From assembly GCA_900318465.1 (NCBI GenBank), contig ONKQ01000005.1, positions 24,034 to 88,033 of the forward strand: a stretch of DNA of 64,000 bases, in the 5' to 3' direction. Both the position numbers and the translations under genes were made by a program. Source of the stretch: an uncultured Bacteroidales bacterium (GTDB lineage: Bacteria > Bacteroidota > Bacteroidia > Bacteroidales > F082). Positions 1-10,400 of this stretch are shown here, piece after piece. Positions within the stretch are counted from its first letter, which is position 1. The number at the start of each line of letters is the position of its first letter. Below the pieces are notes generated by a model. That model saw only the letters and a list, made by a program, of their open reading frames with translations. It was not told the origin of the DNA and made no database searches.

Positions 1-1
1 G

Positions 2-1783
2 ACGCTCCATGCCCATCCCGTTGCCGGCACTGGCAACTACACCTTCAGCTGGTCACCCGCCAACACGCTCAACAACCCGAACATCCAGAATCCTATTGCC
101 ACGCCGCCCGTCGGTGTCACCACCTATACCTGCCAAGTCAGCGATGGCATTTCCAACCAAAGCGTCAACGTCAGCATTACGGTGCATCCCAACGTGGAAT
201 CGAGCATCAGTGCCAGCATCTGCCCCGACGAAACCTACAACTTCTTCGGTGAGATTCTCTCGCAAGAAGGCACCTACGACCACACCATCGAGTCGCAACA
301 CGGTTGCGACAGCACCATCCACCTGCACCTCACCTACCACGAGACGTATGAAACGCCCATCACCCGCCACTATTGCCAAGGCGATTCTTACACTTTCTAT
401 GGCCAGGAGCTCAACAGTGCAGGCACCTACTACCACACTTTGGAAACAGTGCACGGCTGCGACAGCATCATCAGGCTCAACCTCGTTGAAGACCCAAGTT
501 ATATCTTCTACATGACCGAATCGACCTGCGAAGGCGGCCCTGGCTACTATTTCGACGGAGAGTATATGCAACCCAGCCCCTATCCTTATACCATCGCCTA
601 CGAAACTGCTGCGGGCTGCGACAGCATCTATATCATCCAAGTCAACGAATCGGAATACAACTCTAAATATTACAACGTGTCGATTTGCTCCACGGAATAC
701 ACATGGTCGTCAAACGGACACACCTACTATGAGTCGGGAGTTTACTACGACACGCTTCACTACGAAGGCTCATGCGACAGTACCGTTGTGCTTAACCTTG
801 AATTGAAACCCAGTTTCACCAACGAGGTGGTGACAACAAGCTGCGACAAATTCATTTGGAATAACGACCAATACCAAGTCTACGGCATGGAGTTTACACA
901 GAGCACCACATACACGCACCACTACACCAACATTTACGGCTGCAATAGCGAGGTGACGCTCTACCTCACCATCAACGACCATGATGTGACTAACACACCT
1001 ACCGTAAATGCATGTGATGAATACTTCTGGGATCCCCTGGGGCATACGATTGTCGACTACCACGGTCACGAAGACCCAGTTTACAATGCCACAGGCGACT
1101 ACACCCGCACCTACAAGAACCAAGCCGACTGCGACAGCATTGTTCACAGCCACATGGAGTTTGAATACACCCCGCAGCCCACTGCGATTCATCCCGTCGA
1201 CGCCAACAACACTGCCCCACACTGGGTAGTGACGGCCACCGAGTTCCAAATCAATTCGTATGACTTCAGCATCTACGAAGAAGGACATCCTGCCACCTGC
1301 CATTGGGATTCCATCACCTGGGCCTTTGAAAACCCCGACATTCGTTGGCTGCTTGAATTAGACCAGAACACCAACCCGGTGGGCAAGAACTGCAAGATGT
1401 ATGTCCTAAACTACACACCGGATACCGTTTGGCTTGATGCCACGGTCTACAACAAATGCGCTCCCGAAGGAATGGTGCAGCGTTATTGGTTCGTCTGCTC
1501 GTTCTATGGCATTGAGGAGCAACAGGAAACCACTGCCGACTTCAGTGTGGTGCCCAATCCCAACAACGGAACGATGACCATCAACTTCGAGAAACTCACC
1601 GGCAAGATTGACTTGAAAGTGTACGACATGACGGGCAACCTCATCGACCACCTCAACACCTACAGCATCGGCGGTCCCGAAAGGATGCAATACGATATGC
1701 GCCATCGTTCCCAAGGCATTTACTTCTTCGTGGCCACTGGCAAGGAAGGAACCGTGGCGAAAAAGGTTGTCATCAGAAGATAA
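2..1783 (+). CDS. T9SS-exported modular surface protein, 5' end outside window
   Basis: The frame is open to the left edge, so the N-terminus and signal peptide lie outside. The visible part begins with a PKD/Ig-like stretch (NYTFSWSPANTL, TTYTCQVSD) and continues with several Cys-containing modules of about 60-80 residues, each ending in a GCDS motif (HGCDSTIHL, HGCDSIIRL, AGCDSIYI, GSCDSTVVL, ADCDSIVH). The last ~80 residues form a type IX secretion type A sorting domain: a VVPNPNNGTMTI start, VYDMTGNL in the middle and a basic KKVVIRR end. The protein is therefore predicted to be secreted across the outer membrane and attached to the cell surface. Its C-terminal ~190 residues are closely related to those of the next gene, 15 bp downstream. 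The function of the modules is unknown; adhesion is an inference. Confidence 0.85.
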   Translation, partial: TLHAHPVAGTGNYTFSWSPANTLNNPNIQNPIATPPVGVTTYTCQVSDGISNQSVNVSITVHPNVESSISASICPDETYNFFGEILSQEGTYDHTIESQHGCDSTIHLHLTYHETYETPITRHYCQGDSYTFYGQELNSAGTYYHTLETVHGCDSIIRLNLVEDPSYIFYMTESTCEGGPGYYFDGEYMQPSPYPYTIAYETAAGCDSIYIIQVNESEYNSKYYNVSICSTEYTWSSNGHTYYESGVYYDTLHYEGSCDSTVVLNLELKPSFTNEVVTTSCDKFIWNNDQYQVYGMEFTQSTTYTHHYTNIYGCNSEVTLYLTINDHDVTNTPTVNACDEYFWDPLGHTIVDYHGHEDPVYNATGDYTRTYKNQADCDSIVHSHMEFEYTPQPTAIHPVDANNTAPHWVVTATEFQINSYDFSIYEEGHPATCHWDSITWAFENPDIRWLLELDQNTNPVGKNCKMYVLNYTPDTVWLDATVYNKCAPEGMVQRYWFVCSFYGIEEQQETTADFSVVPNPNNGTMTINFEKLTGKIDLKVYDMTGNLIDHLNTYSIGGPERMQYDMRHRSQGIYFFVATGKEGTVAKKVVIRR

Positions 1784-1798
1784 ACATCAATTGTCGAA

Positions 1799-4700
1799 AT
1801 GAAGCGATTAAGGAAATTAACGCTGTTTTTAGCCCTCATTTGCCTTGCCTTGCCAACGACGGCCCAAAACACCTCCACGCAGGGCAAGGAGTTTTGGCTG
1901 TCGTTCATGCAGAATGGGTTCAGGAACCATCCTCAAGGCTATTGGATTACAACTCAGGTGCTCATCAGTGCCAAGCGCGACTGCTCAGGCGTCGTCACCA
2001 ACCCTTTGACGGGATGGTCGGAGACGTTCAATGTTCGCGCCAACAACATCACGACCGTCGACATTCCCGAAGCGCAAGGCTATCATGGCGAGAGCGACTA
2101 TGAGACCATCACGCACAAAGCCATCAAAGTCACCTCGACCGACACCATTTCGGTGTATTGCACCAACATCGCCTACGTTTCGTTTGACGCTTCCTTTGTT
2201 TTGCCGACAGAGAGCTTGGGTGACGAATACATCATCCAAAGCTACGACCAGTCGACAGCGGGCAGCATGAATGACTATGTGACAACCAACGAAACCAGTG
2301 CCTTTCTTATCGTTGCCACCGAAGACAACACCTCTATCGAGATTACGCCCACCTGCGCCACATTGGGCGGACATCAAGCCAACCAGACCTACTCCATCAC
2401 TTTGAACCAAGGCGAGACCTATCAGGTGCGTTCCACCAGAAGTGGCACCAACCGTGACTTGAGTGGCACCCACGTGGTGGCCGCCGATTGCAAGAAAATC
2501 GCTGTCTTCAACGGCAACACCCTGACGTGCATCCCCATCAACATGGGCAACGGCTACGACCATATCGTGGAACAGGCCATGCCTTTGCGCTCGTGGGGCA
2601 AGAACTTTGTGGTGACCAACTCGCTCAACCGCAACCGCGACTTCATCAAGATTACCTCATCGGCCAACAACAACGTCATCACCAAAAACGGTAATCCGCT
2701 GACGACCCTGCAAGCCTACGAATCGTACACTTTCTCCATGGCGGAAGACGAACATTCGTGCTTCATCGCGGCCTCGCAACCCTGCGCCGTTTACCTCTAC
2801 AACAATTCGAGCTACGACCAGAACCCCTTGGGCGGATTGGGCGACCCCACAATGGTGTGGATAGCCCCAGTGGAGCAACGCATCAACGACATCACTTTCA
2901 CCACTTTCAACAATTCGAGCATCAACATTACCGTCCACAGTGTCAACATCATCGTCAACACAGAGGACATCAACAATGTCTACATAGATGGAGAGCAGAT
3001 TTCGCCCTTGCTTTTCACGCGCGTGAACGGCAACAACGACTATAGTTTTGTCCGTCAAAACATTTCGCACGGCGTACATCAAATCAGCTGCAACCATGGT
3101 TTCAATGCCCATGTGTACGGTTTCGGTCAAGCCAAAGGATACGCTTACCTCGTCGGCTCCAACGCCAAAGACCTCAGCACCAACCTGACCATCAACGACA
3201 TAGCAGTATTGGCTGGGGAAGTTTACCCATATTGCATTGAAGAGCCTGTAACCTTCTCCGCCGATGTCAACTTTCAGGAATACAGCATCTTGTGGAATTT
3301 CGGCGATGGCACTACCAGCACCGACAACCCCACAACACACGTTTACCACGACCGAAGAGTTTACAATGCCTACCTCTATGTGGAAACAGACGCATCAGGC
3401 TGTTTGTCAGGAAATTCCGACACACTGAACTTTTACGTCGACCTTACCCAGCATTATGTCACTGAAAACGTCGAGACCTGTGCCGGTGAACTGTATTCGG
3501 GCTATGGGTTCAACAATATCCTTATTAATAATGACACCATCCTCGCCCGCTTGCAGGACAACCCCGACAATTCTGTATGCAAGGACAGCCTCTTGGTTTA
3601 CGTCACGGCAAGGCCCAAATATCACGTCCCCATCAGCGACAGTCGCTGCTGGCAAGGCTCACCCGCCATTTACGACGGCTATGGCTTCAGCTTTGAGTAC
3701 GACGGGCCGGGCACATTCGAGCGCACCCTCAACCTCCAAACCACACAAGGTTGCGACAGCGTAGTGGTACTGACACTTTCCGTAGCCGACCAAATCAACC
3801 ACAGTTTCAGTCACTATGAGTGCAGTGGCAGCTACGTTTGGGACGGCCGCACCTACGACCACGACGGCGACTATGACTGGACCTATACTTCTTCGGGCGG
3901 CTGCGACAGCATCGTCACGCTGCATCTCACCATGGGGCAAATACAGACCATAGAATTCGACACCACCCTTTGCGGCACTTTCGTTTGGGATGAGAGCGAA
4001 TACAACACCTCCGGCGACTACACCCATTACTACACCGCGATGGACGGCTGCGACAGCATCGTAACCTGCCATTTGGACGTAGGAGGCAACGTGGAAGGCA
4101 CCACCACCACCATTGAATCATGCGACGAATACGAATGGAAAGACTCAATCTATAGAGAAACAGGAATTTACACACACGTTTATTCCACACCATTAGGTTG
4201 CGACAGCACCGTCTACCTCGATCTCACCATCAACTTGTCGCCCGACCCCTCTGAGATTTTCCCAACCGACCCTGAGAATATCTATCCACACTGGGTAGTA
4301 ACGGCCACCGAGTTCCAAATCAACTCGTATGAATACCAGTTTTGGGACAACAATAACACATGCCATTGGGATTCAGTCAGTTGGGAGTTTGAAGACCCCG
4401 AAATCCTTTGGCTGCTCGAACCCGACAGCACCACCGACCCCATTGGAAAGAAATGCAAGGTATATGTGCTTAACTATGTGGAAGATACCATTTGGCTCAA
4501 GGCCACAGCCTACAACCTTTGCAACCCGCAAGGCGTAGAACGGCAGTATTGGTTTGTCTGCTCGTTCTACGGCATTGATGAACACGATAAAAAGGCTTTT
4601 GACCTCGACGTGATTCCCAATCCCAACAGCGGCAACATGCACATTAGTTTAGGCGAAATGGAAGGCCGCGTAGACGTCGCGATTTACGACATGAAAGGGC

Positions 4701-4843
4701 AAAACATCGACCGTTTCAGCTTCACGGCCACGCCAAAAAGCCTCTTCGATTACAACTTGGGAAGCCAAAAGAGTGGCATTTACCTCTTTGTTTTCAACTA
4801 CAACGGAAATATCATCACCAAGAAAATCGTCATAACAAAATAA
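1799..4843 (+). CDS. T9SS-exported protein with IgGFc-binding-like and PKD domains
   Basis: 1014 aa with a clear signal peptide (MKRLRKLTLFLALICLALPT, cut near AQ23). Residues ~30-450 resemble the IgGFc-binding N-terminal domain seen in many secreted Bacteroidetes proteins (GKEFWLSFMQN, AVFNGNTLTC, PVEQRIND). A PKD domain follows (ILWNFGDGTTSTDNP, ~residue 495-520), then Cys-containing GCDS modules as in the preceding gene. The protein ends with a type A sorting domain (DVIPNPNSGNMHI ... KKIVITK). The likely fate is secretion through T9SS and surface anchoring. Its C-terminal third is paralogous to the upstream gene, including blocks of near-identical DNA, which suggests tandem duplication or gene conversion. 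No catalytic site is seen, so an adhesion or matrix-binding role is inference. The gene probably shares a transcript with the upstream gene. Confidence 0.88.
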   Translation: MKRLRKLTLFLALICLALPTTAQNTSTQGKEFWLSFMQNGFRNHPQGYWITTQVLISAKRDCSGVVTNPLTGWSETFNVRANNITTVDIPEAQGYHGESDYETITHKAIKVTSTDTISVYCTNIAYVSFDASFVLPTESLGDEYIIQSYDQSTAGSMNDYVTTNETSAFLIVATEDNTSIEITPTCATLGGHQANQTYSITLNQGETYQVRSTRSGTNRDLSGTHVVAADCKKIAVFNGNTLTCIPINMGNGYDHIVEQAMPLRSWGKNFVVTNSLNRNRDFIKITSSANNNVITKNGNPLTTLQAYESYTFSMAEDEHSCFIAASQPCAVYLYNNSSYDQNPLGGLGDPTMVWIAPVEQRINDITFTTFNNSSINITVHSVNIIVNTEDINNVYIDGEQISPLLFTRVNGNNDYSFVRQNISHGVHQISCNHGFNAHVYGFGQAKGYAYLVGSNAKDLSTNLTINDIAVLAGEVYPYCIEEPVTFSADVNFQEYSILWNFGDGTTSTDNPTTHVYHDRRVYNAYLYVETDASGCLSGNSDTLNFYVDLTQHYVTENVETCAGELYSGYGFNNILINNDTILARLQDNPDNSVCKDSLLVYVTARPKYHVPISDSRCWQGSPAIYDGYGFSFEYDGPGTFERTLNLQTTQGCDSVVVLTLSVADQINHSFSHYECSGSYVWDGRTYDHDGDYDWTYTSSGGCDSIVTLHLTMGQIQTIEFDTTLCGTFVWDESEYNTSGDYTHYYTAMDGCDSIVTCHLDVGGNVEGTTTTIESCDEYEWKDSIYRETGIYTHVYSTPLGCDSTVYLDLTINLSPDPSEIFPTDPENIYPHWVVTATEFQINSYEYQFWDNNNTCHWDSVSWEFEDPEILWLLEPDSTTDPIGKKCKVYVLNYVEDTIWLKATAYNLCNPQGVERQYWFVCSFYGIDEHDKKAFDLDVIPNPNSGNMHISLGEMEGRVDVAIYDMKGQNIDRFSFTATPKSLFDYNLGSQKSGIYLFVFNYNGNIITKKIVITK

Positions 4844-4876
4844 TTTACAATAAGTTAAAAAAAATAACGGCAAAAG

Positions 4877-4906
4877 TTTGACGAATAAAATAATTCATTA
4901 CATTTG
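4877..4906 (+). promoter_or_regulatory. sigma-ABfr promoter for the 4958 lipoprotein gene
   Basis: A -33 element TTTG at 4877-4880 is separated by 18 bp from the -7 element TACATTTG at 4899-4906. This fits the Bacteroidetes consensus TTTG/TAnnTTTG and lies 52 bp before the ATG. Confidence 0.7.
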
Positions 4907-4957
4907 CAAGTTTAATAAAAACGAGAAGTCAAAGCAACCTCAACAGACATCGATTAT

Positions 4958-5812
4958 ATGAAAAGACACCTTTTGCACACCGTTCTTTTTCTTGCAGGCA
5001 TGGCCTTGTTCACCTCTTGCCTGAAGGACGACCCGAAGAACAATGCTACCGTGTATTACGGCTATCAGCAAATCCCGAACATCAACGAATTTATGCCGCA
5101 GCGTCTGCTTGAGGCTTTCGGTAATGAATACCTGAACTATGGCGACGAACCGCCCAAGATTGAAGGCAGCTACGAAGCCCTGGCCCTTGACTTATATAAA
5201 AAAGTGTTGGGTGAGAGCAGTGCCTACATGATTGAGCTGGGACCTTTGTCGTACAAGGCTTACTTCAAAATCACCGAACAGCACAAAGGCATTGCCAAAT
5301 TGGAGTTCAAGGCTCCCCATGGCGACCCTGAGCACCCCGAATATGGTGGCTATTTCTGCGAGTATTCAAGCAACGACACCACCTTTCATCTGATCAAGAA
5401 CAGCATTGGGCATTTCACCAACGACACCATCGCTCCGGTGTATTTCAAGAACGGATTTCACCGCAACGAGGACTTCCAGACCATCTACATCATGGGCACC
5501 GATCCTTATTTCACTGCCTATTTCTATGAGATTCGCAAAATCAGTTCAGGGACACAGCCCCTCAACGCCGTCATCATCTCCGGCAAGATGGACAAGGAAA
5601 ACATCATCGTCTTTGACAGTCTTACCCAAAAGAACGACACCATCGTGAGTCCCATCATCAAAGACCTGCGGTGGGGCATCGAGACCATGAAATACTACAA
5701 AGAAGGTCCCACACTCGAACAGCTGCTGCGCTTCGGCTACCTGCCCAACTCGGGCGATGCGCTCGTCATCCGCAGCACCCAAGACGTGCGTCACGGCGAA
5801 TTTAACTACTAA
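4958..5812 (+). CDS. hypothetical lipoprotein
   Basis: 284 aa. The N-terminus MKRHLLHTVLFLAGMALFTSC is a lipoprotein signal peptide with the lipid-attachment cysteine at residue 21, followed by LKDDPKNN. It is predicted to be anchored in a membrane leaflet facing the periplasm or the surface. The remainder is a mixed alpha/beta protein (for example GGYFCEYSS, YFTAYFYEIRK) with no motif I recognise. It has its own promoter and is followed after 23 bp by a beta-barrel gene, so the two probably form an operon. I cannot name a function. Confidence 0.8.
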   Translation: MKRHLLHTVLFLAGMALFTSCLKDDPKNNATVYYGYQQIPNINEFMPQRLLEAFGNEYLNYGDEPPKIEGSYEALALDLYKKVLGESSAYMIELGPLSYKAYFKITEQHKGIAKLEFKAPHGDPEHPEYGGYFCEYSSNDTTFHLIKNSIGHFTNDTIAPVYFKNGFHRNEDFQTIYIMGTDPYFTAYFYEIRKISSGTQPLNAVIISGKMDKENIIVFDSLTQKNDTIVSPIIKDLRWGIETMKYYKEGPTLEQLLRFGYLPNSGDALVIRSTQDVRHGEFNY

Positions 5813-5835
5813 CCCTCCAACCGACACTTACAAAG

Positions 5836-6705
5836 ATGAAAAAAGCATATTTCCTGATTCTGGCCGCCCTTTTGATAGGCAGCATCTCCGCCAAGGCCCA
5901 GTTCAACAAACCCTTGTCGAACCGCTCGCAGTTCTATTCTAACGAAGCCAAATGCAATATCGGCCTCATCGGTGGTGCCACCATGACGCAATGGTATCAT
6001 ATTGGCGGCACCAGAACCCAATACAAACATCCCTTCAACTTCGGCATCGTCGGTGGTCTCTCCCTCGAATACAAACTGCAACGCAACTTGAGTGTCAGCA
6101 TTGAAGGTCTTTATGCCAAGCGCAACACCCAGCTCAATTACGAAGTGCTCAATCTGCCCGTTTCACTCACTGAGAGCAAGAACTTCTACCGCCAGTTGGA
6201 CGCCAATTATACAGAAGTAGACGTGCAGGTGCCGTTCACTTATTATTTTGGTCAAGGCAACATCCAACCTTTCGTTTATGCTGCGCCAAGATTCACTTTG
6301 CCATTGTCGGGCAAGATGACATGGCAGAAAAAGGAAATCCAGAACTATGGTACCGCCCAACAACAATACACCGACGTCTCCTATGACACTTTATCCATGA
6401 CTGCGCAGAACATGCGTCCGTGGAATGTGGGTCTTGTGGCCGGCGTAGGCGTAATGTTCAGGATCAATTTCAACAACTATTATTTCCTCATCAAGGCCGA
6501 CGCCTCGGTGCATAGCACTGCGGTCAATTCGTTCTCGGACGAGGAAATCCAAGGCCAGTCGCAGCAAGTCATCGGCGCAAGCTATATCGATCCCTATCTG
6601 ATGAGCTATCGCCTCAACACCGACGCCACCGCGAGAATTACCATCATGTTCCCCTTGAAGAAGCAGCTGAAAGGCGCATGCATGAGGTGGGGCGAGTATG
6701 ATTGA
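5836..6705 (+). CDS. outer-membrane beta-barrel protein
   Basis: 289 aa with a signal peptide (MKKAYFLILAALLIGSISAKAQ). The mature part is rich in alternating aromatic/polar beta strands (GIVGGLSLEYKLQRNLSVSI, VDVQVPFTYYFGQGNIQPFV) typical of the PorT/outer-membrane beta-barrel domain of Bacteroidetes. It follows the lipoprotein gene at 4958 and is probably co-transcribed with it. A strong terminator lies downstream at 6739-6775. Whether it serves secretion, transport or adhesion cannot be told from the sequence. Confidence 0.8.
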   Translation: MKKAYFLILAALLIGSISAKAQFNKPLSNRSQFYSNEAKCNIGLIGGATMTQWYHIGGTRTQYKHPFNFGIVGGLSLEYKLQRNLSVSIEGLYAKRNTQLNYEVLNLPVSLTESKNFYRQLDANYTEVDVQVPFTYYFGQGNIQPFVYAAPRFTLPLSGKMTWQKKEIQNYGTAQQQYTDVSYDTLSMTAQNMRPWNVGLVAGVGVMFRINFNNYYFLIKADASVHSTAVNSFSDEEIQGQSQQVIGASYIDPYLMSYRLNTDATARITIMFPLKKQLKGACMRWGEYD

Positions 6706-6738
6706 TTGCCTCTGTTCAGCCATCGGAAAGCATAATTG

Positions 6739-6775
6739 GGCACCGGGTCGTTTCGACTTGGTGCCTGATTTTTTT
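6739..6775 (+). terminator. Rho-independent terminator after the beta-barrel gene
   Basis: A 12-bp stem (arms 6739-6750 and 6754-6765, two G-U pairs) with a TTT loop is followed by seven T residues at 6769-6775. Confidence 0.8.
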
Positions 6776-6854
6776 CCATATTTTGCGTCATGAGAAAATT
6801 CTATTAGTTTTTGAAGTTTTTATTATTTTTGCGGCATAAACTAAACCTGTTTCG

Positions 6855-7157
6855 ATGCCAAAGATATACGAATATTTGGGAATCATCTTCTTTCTCTATC
6901 CCAATGACCATGAGCCAATCCACGCACATGCTATCAGCGGGGAATACGAGACTATCTTTGAAATCCATTTTGAGAACGGTAAGGTCAAGGAGATAAAAAC
7001 CCGAAAGAAGCGCGGCAAACCACATCTTCCAAAATCCAAGATGGAACAAGCCTTGTCTTTTGTTGAGGAATTTGCCAACCAAATTGCGGAAAAATGGTAT
7101 CGGTTCTATATTTTGAAAGAGACACTCACGTGTGAAAAAATCAACAAAATGATTTAA
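6855..7157 (+). CDS. DUF4160 domain protein
   Basis: 100 aa. The opening MPKIYEYLGIIFFLYPNDHE and the following PIHAHA match the DUF4160 family signature (a start such as MPTI..., then an NDH..PHxHA motif). The gene is immediately followed (4 bp) by a DUF2442 gene. These two families are repeatedly found as adjacent small genes and have been suspected to act as a toxin-antitoxin-like pair, but I see no direct evidence of toxicity here. A TATTTTTG box lies upstream at 6824-6831 without a convincing -33 partner. Confidence 0.82.
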   Translation: MPKIYEYLGIIFFLYPNDHEPIHAHAISGEYETIFEIHFENGKVKEIKTRKKRGKPHLPKSKMEQALSFVEEFANQIAEKWYRFYILKETLTCEKINKMI

Positions 7158-7161
7158 TGCC

Positions 7162-7425
7162 ATGAATCCATACAACGTTATAGAAATTGAGCCTTGCGGT
7201 GATTACAAACTTCAAGTCACATTTGCCGATGGAAAAAGCAATGTGATTGATTTTGAGCCTTATTTTATCAAGCGCCCACATCCACAATACGACCGCTATC
7301 ATGACCCAGTCCGTTTCCTTGAATACAAGATTGAATACGGCAACCTTGTATGGGGCGAGAATTGGGATTTGATGTTTGACTCGCTCAATCTCTATTACAA
7401 CAACCTTTTCAAGAACTTTGGGTGA
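7162..7425 (+). CDS. DUF2442 domain protein
   Basis: 87 aa. The sequence YKLQVTFADGKSNVIDFEPY followed by LVWGENWDLMFDSLNLYYNN matches the DUF2442 family, small proteins built around a beta-hairpin core. It is co-transcribed with the DUF4160 gene and is likely its partner. No DNA-binding helix-turn-helix is seen, so an antitoxin or regulatory role is only inferred from the family pairing. Confidence 0.8.
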   Translation: MNPYNVIEIEPCGDYKLQVTFADGKSNVIDFEPYFIKRPHPQYDRYHDPVRFLEYKIEYGNLVWGENWDLMFDSLNLYYNNLFKNFG

Positions 7426-7469
7426 ACCCAGTATAACGAACAAATAAGTCAAATCAAAATAACTCTAAA

Positions 7470-10400
7470 ATGAAAAAGCCATTACCTACATTTCTTGCCA
7501 TCGCCTTGGCTGTCCTCACAGGAACCTTCTGCATGGCACAAACCTTCAACTATCCCGTGAAAGGTAAGCAGGGCTTCAGCCTGACTGAAAAGACTCGCGA
7601 CGGACTGCACATCAGCTACAACGTGGGGCAAGTCACGCTCAACCAACTCACCTACCGTGGCGAGGAGATGAGCGAGGTAAGCATCCCCGCCATTTCGCTG
7701 CCCAACAACGCAGGACACCCCAACCTGCCTGCCGAGAGCCGTATGATGGCCATCCCTCATGGCGCCACTGCCACGCTCAACGTCATCAGTTTTGAGACGG
7801 AAACCATCCACAACGTCAACATCGCCCCCGCCCTACGCATTCAGGCAGAGAGCGAAGAGCCTGACATGAACTATGTGAAGGACATGGCCATCTACAGCAA
7901 GGATGCCTTCTATCCTGCCGAACCTTTCGTGATGGGCAATTCCTACATCCGTGGCGTCGATGCCGTCACCGTGTCCATCACACCCTTCCAGTACAACCCC
8001 GTCACAAAGGAGCTGAAAGTGTTCACCAACATTGAACTTTCGGTGACCTTCGAGGGCGGCAATGGTCATTTCGGCGAAGACCGTCTGCGCTCACCTTATT
8101 GGGACCCCATCCTCGCTGCCGAATTGATGAATTATGACCAACTGCCCGTCATCGACTATGCGGCTCGTATGCAAAAATGGCTGCGCGACGGTGACAAAGG
8201 CGCTGAATACCTCATCATCACGCCCAACAACGATGCTTGGGCCGAATACGCCAACCAACTGAGGGACTACCGCACACGCCAAGGCATCTTTACTGAAGTG
8301 TATCGTTTGGATGAGATGCCTGCCAACAACACCTCCCAGTTGAAGGCTTGGTTCCACAATGCCTACAACACTTGGGAGATTGCCCCTGTGGCAGTATGTC
8401 TCTTAGGTGACCACAACACCAACATGGCTTACGGCATTCCTGCTGAAACCACCTTTCACTCTGATTATTACGGCAACTGCATCACCGACAACAAATATGC
8501 TGATGCGGTCGGCAACGATAACTTACCCGACATGGTTTTCTCTCGTCTTGTTGCGCAGAATGCCAACGAGCTGCCTGTCTTTGTCGGTAAACAAATCGAA
8601 TACGAATACACCAATCCCAACATGAATCCCTCGTTCTATTCCCGACCCATCACTGCTTTGGGATGGCAAACTGAGCGCTGGTTCCAACTTTGCTCCGAAG
8701 TATTTGGCGGCTATATGCGACAAAAAGGTTATGACACCAACCGTATCAATTGCATCTATGACGGTACACCTGGTAGCATTTGGTCGAGCAACCAAAACAC
8801 TTCAATGGTGGTCAACTATTTTGGCCCCAATGGTGTAGGTTATATCCCCGCCTCTCCGAGCGAATTGGGTGATTGGAACAACGGCACTCCTCAACTCGTG
8901 GTGCAAGCTGTCAACGAAGGCTCCTTCTGGGTACAACATCGTGACCATGGTTTGGAAACCGGTTGGGGAGAACCTGCTGTACGCAACAGCCATATTGATC
9001 AGATGAACAATGTTGGCAAGTTGCCCTTTGTGATGTCCATCAACTGTCAAACTGGTATGTTCGACTATACTGGATCAAACGGCAACTGCTTCGCAGAGAA
9101 GTGGATGCGTCGGACTTACAACGGTGAGAATGCCGGTGCTGTAGGTCTGCTCTGCCCGACCCATGTCTCCTACTCTTTCGTCAACGACGCATACGTTTGG
9201 GGTGTCTATGACCTCTTTGACGGCGATTTCATGCCTACCTACGGTCCATTCGCCGAAAACACGGGCAACTGGATGCCTGCTTTCGGCAACGTGGCTGGTA
9301 AGTATTTCTTGGCACAAAGTGCTTGGCCCTACAACACCCAAAACAAAGACATTACTTACACCATGTTCACTGCCCACTGCGACGCTTTCCTGCGCATCTA
9401 CACGCAAGTGCCTCAAGAGATGGAAGTAGTCCATCCTGAAGAGGTGCTCGCCGGCTTGGGCGAAGTCAGCATCACCGCTCCCGAAGGCTGCATGATTAGC
9501 TTGGTGAAAGAAAACCCCGAAGGCGGATGGTACATTCTCGCCGTAGCCGAAGCCACTGGCGACCCGCAAACCATCTCCTTTGACCCCCAAGTTCCTCCGA
9601 CCGAAATCAACCTTGTCGTGACGGGCCAGAACTACCTGCGCTATGAAGCCGTCATGGCTGTCATTCCTGCCAATGGTCCCTACATCGTGTTCGACAACAA
9701 GCTCATCAACGACGAAAACGGCAACGGTCAGCTCGACTTCGGCGAAGCCATCAACCTCGACATCACCCTGAAGAACGTCGGTAGCGATCCGATGGAAGCT
9801 TTCGAGGCTGTGCTTGGAACCGAGTCGGAGTACATCACCATCACCAACAGCACAGCGCAATACGAGAGCATGAATCCCAACGCCTTGCAAACCATCGAAA
9901 ATGCCTTCTCGTTCACCGTGGCCGACAACGTGCCCGACAACACGAGCAACCTGTTCACCATCACCGTGACCAACGGCGACGACGAATTTGTCAGCAACTT
10001 GACAATGAAATCATACGCCCCCGTCTTCGACCTTGGCGACATGAGCGTCACCGAAATCGATGGAAACGGCAACGGACGCTTGGATGCCGGCGAGACTGCC
10101 ATTTTGAATTTCTCCATCGAGAACAAGGGCCACGCCGATGCTGCCGCCACCATTGCCAATCTGCAAATGCTTTCGCCTTACATCCTCATCGAGGAAAGCA
10201 CTGTCAACTTTGAGAGCTTTGTCGCTGGCGGAAACCAAACGGCCAGCTTCAACGTCACTGTCGACGAAAACACACCCATCGGCTACAGTTGTCCCATGAT
10301 GCTGAATGTCACCTCGGGACAATACAATGTACAACAAGACTATACCGCCAAGGTCGGCCTCATCATTGAGGACTTTGAAAGTGGCGAGTTTGGCCAAGGC

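Noticed and set aside
53-640. Minus-strand open frame of 195 codons opposite the first gene
   Set aside because: It is low-complexity Val/Ala/Gly-rich and lies opposite a clear T9SS protein whose GCDS modules and sorting domain are in the other frame; a shadow.
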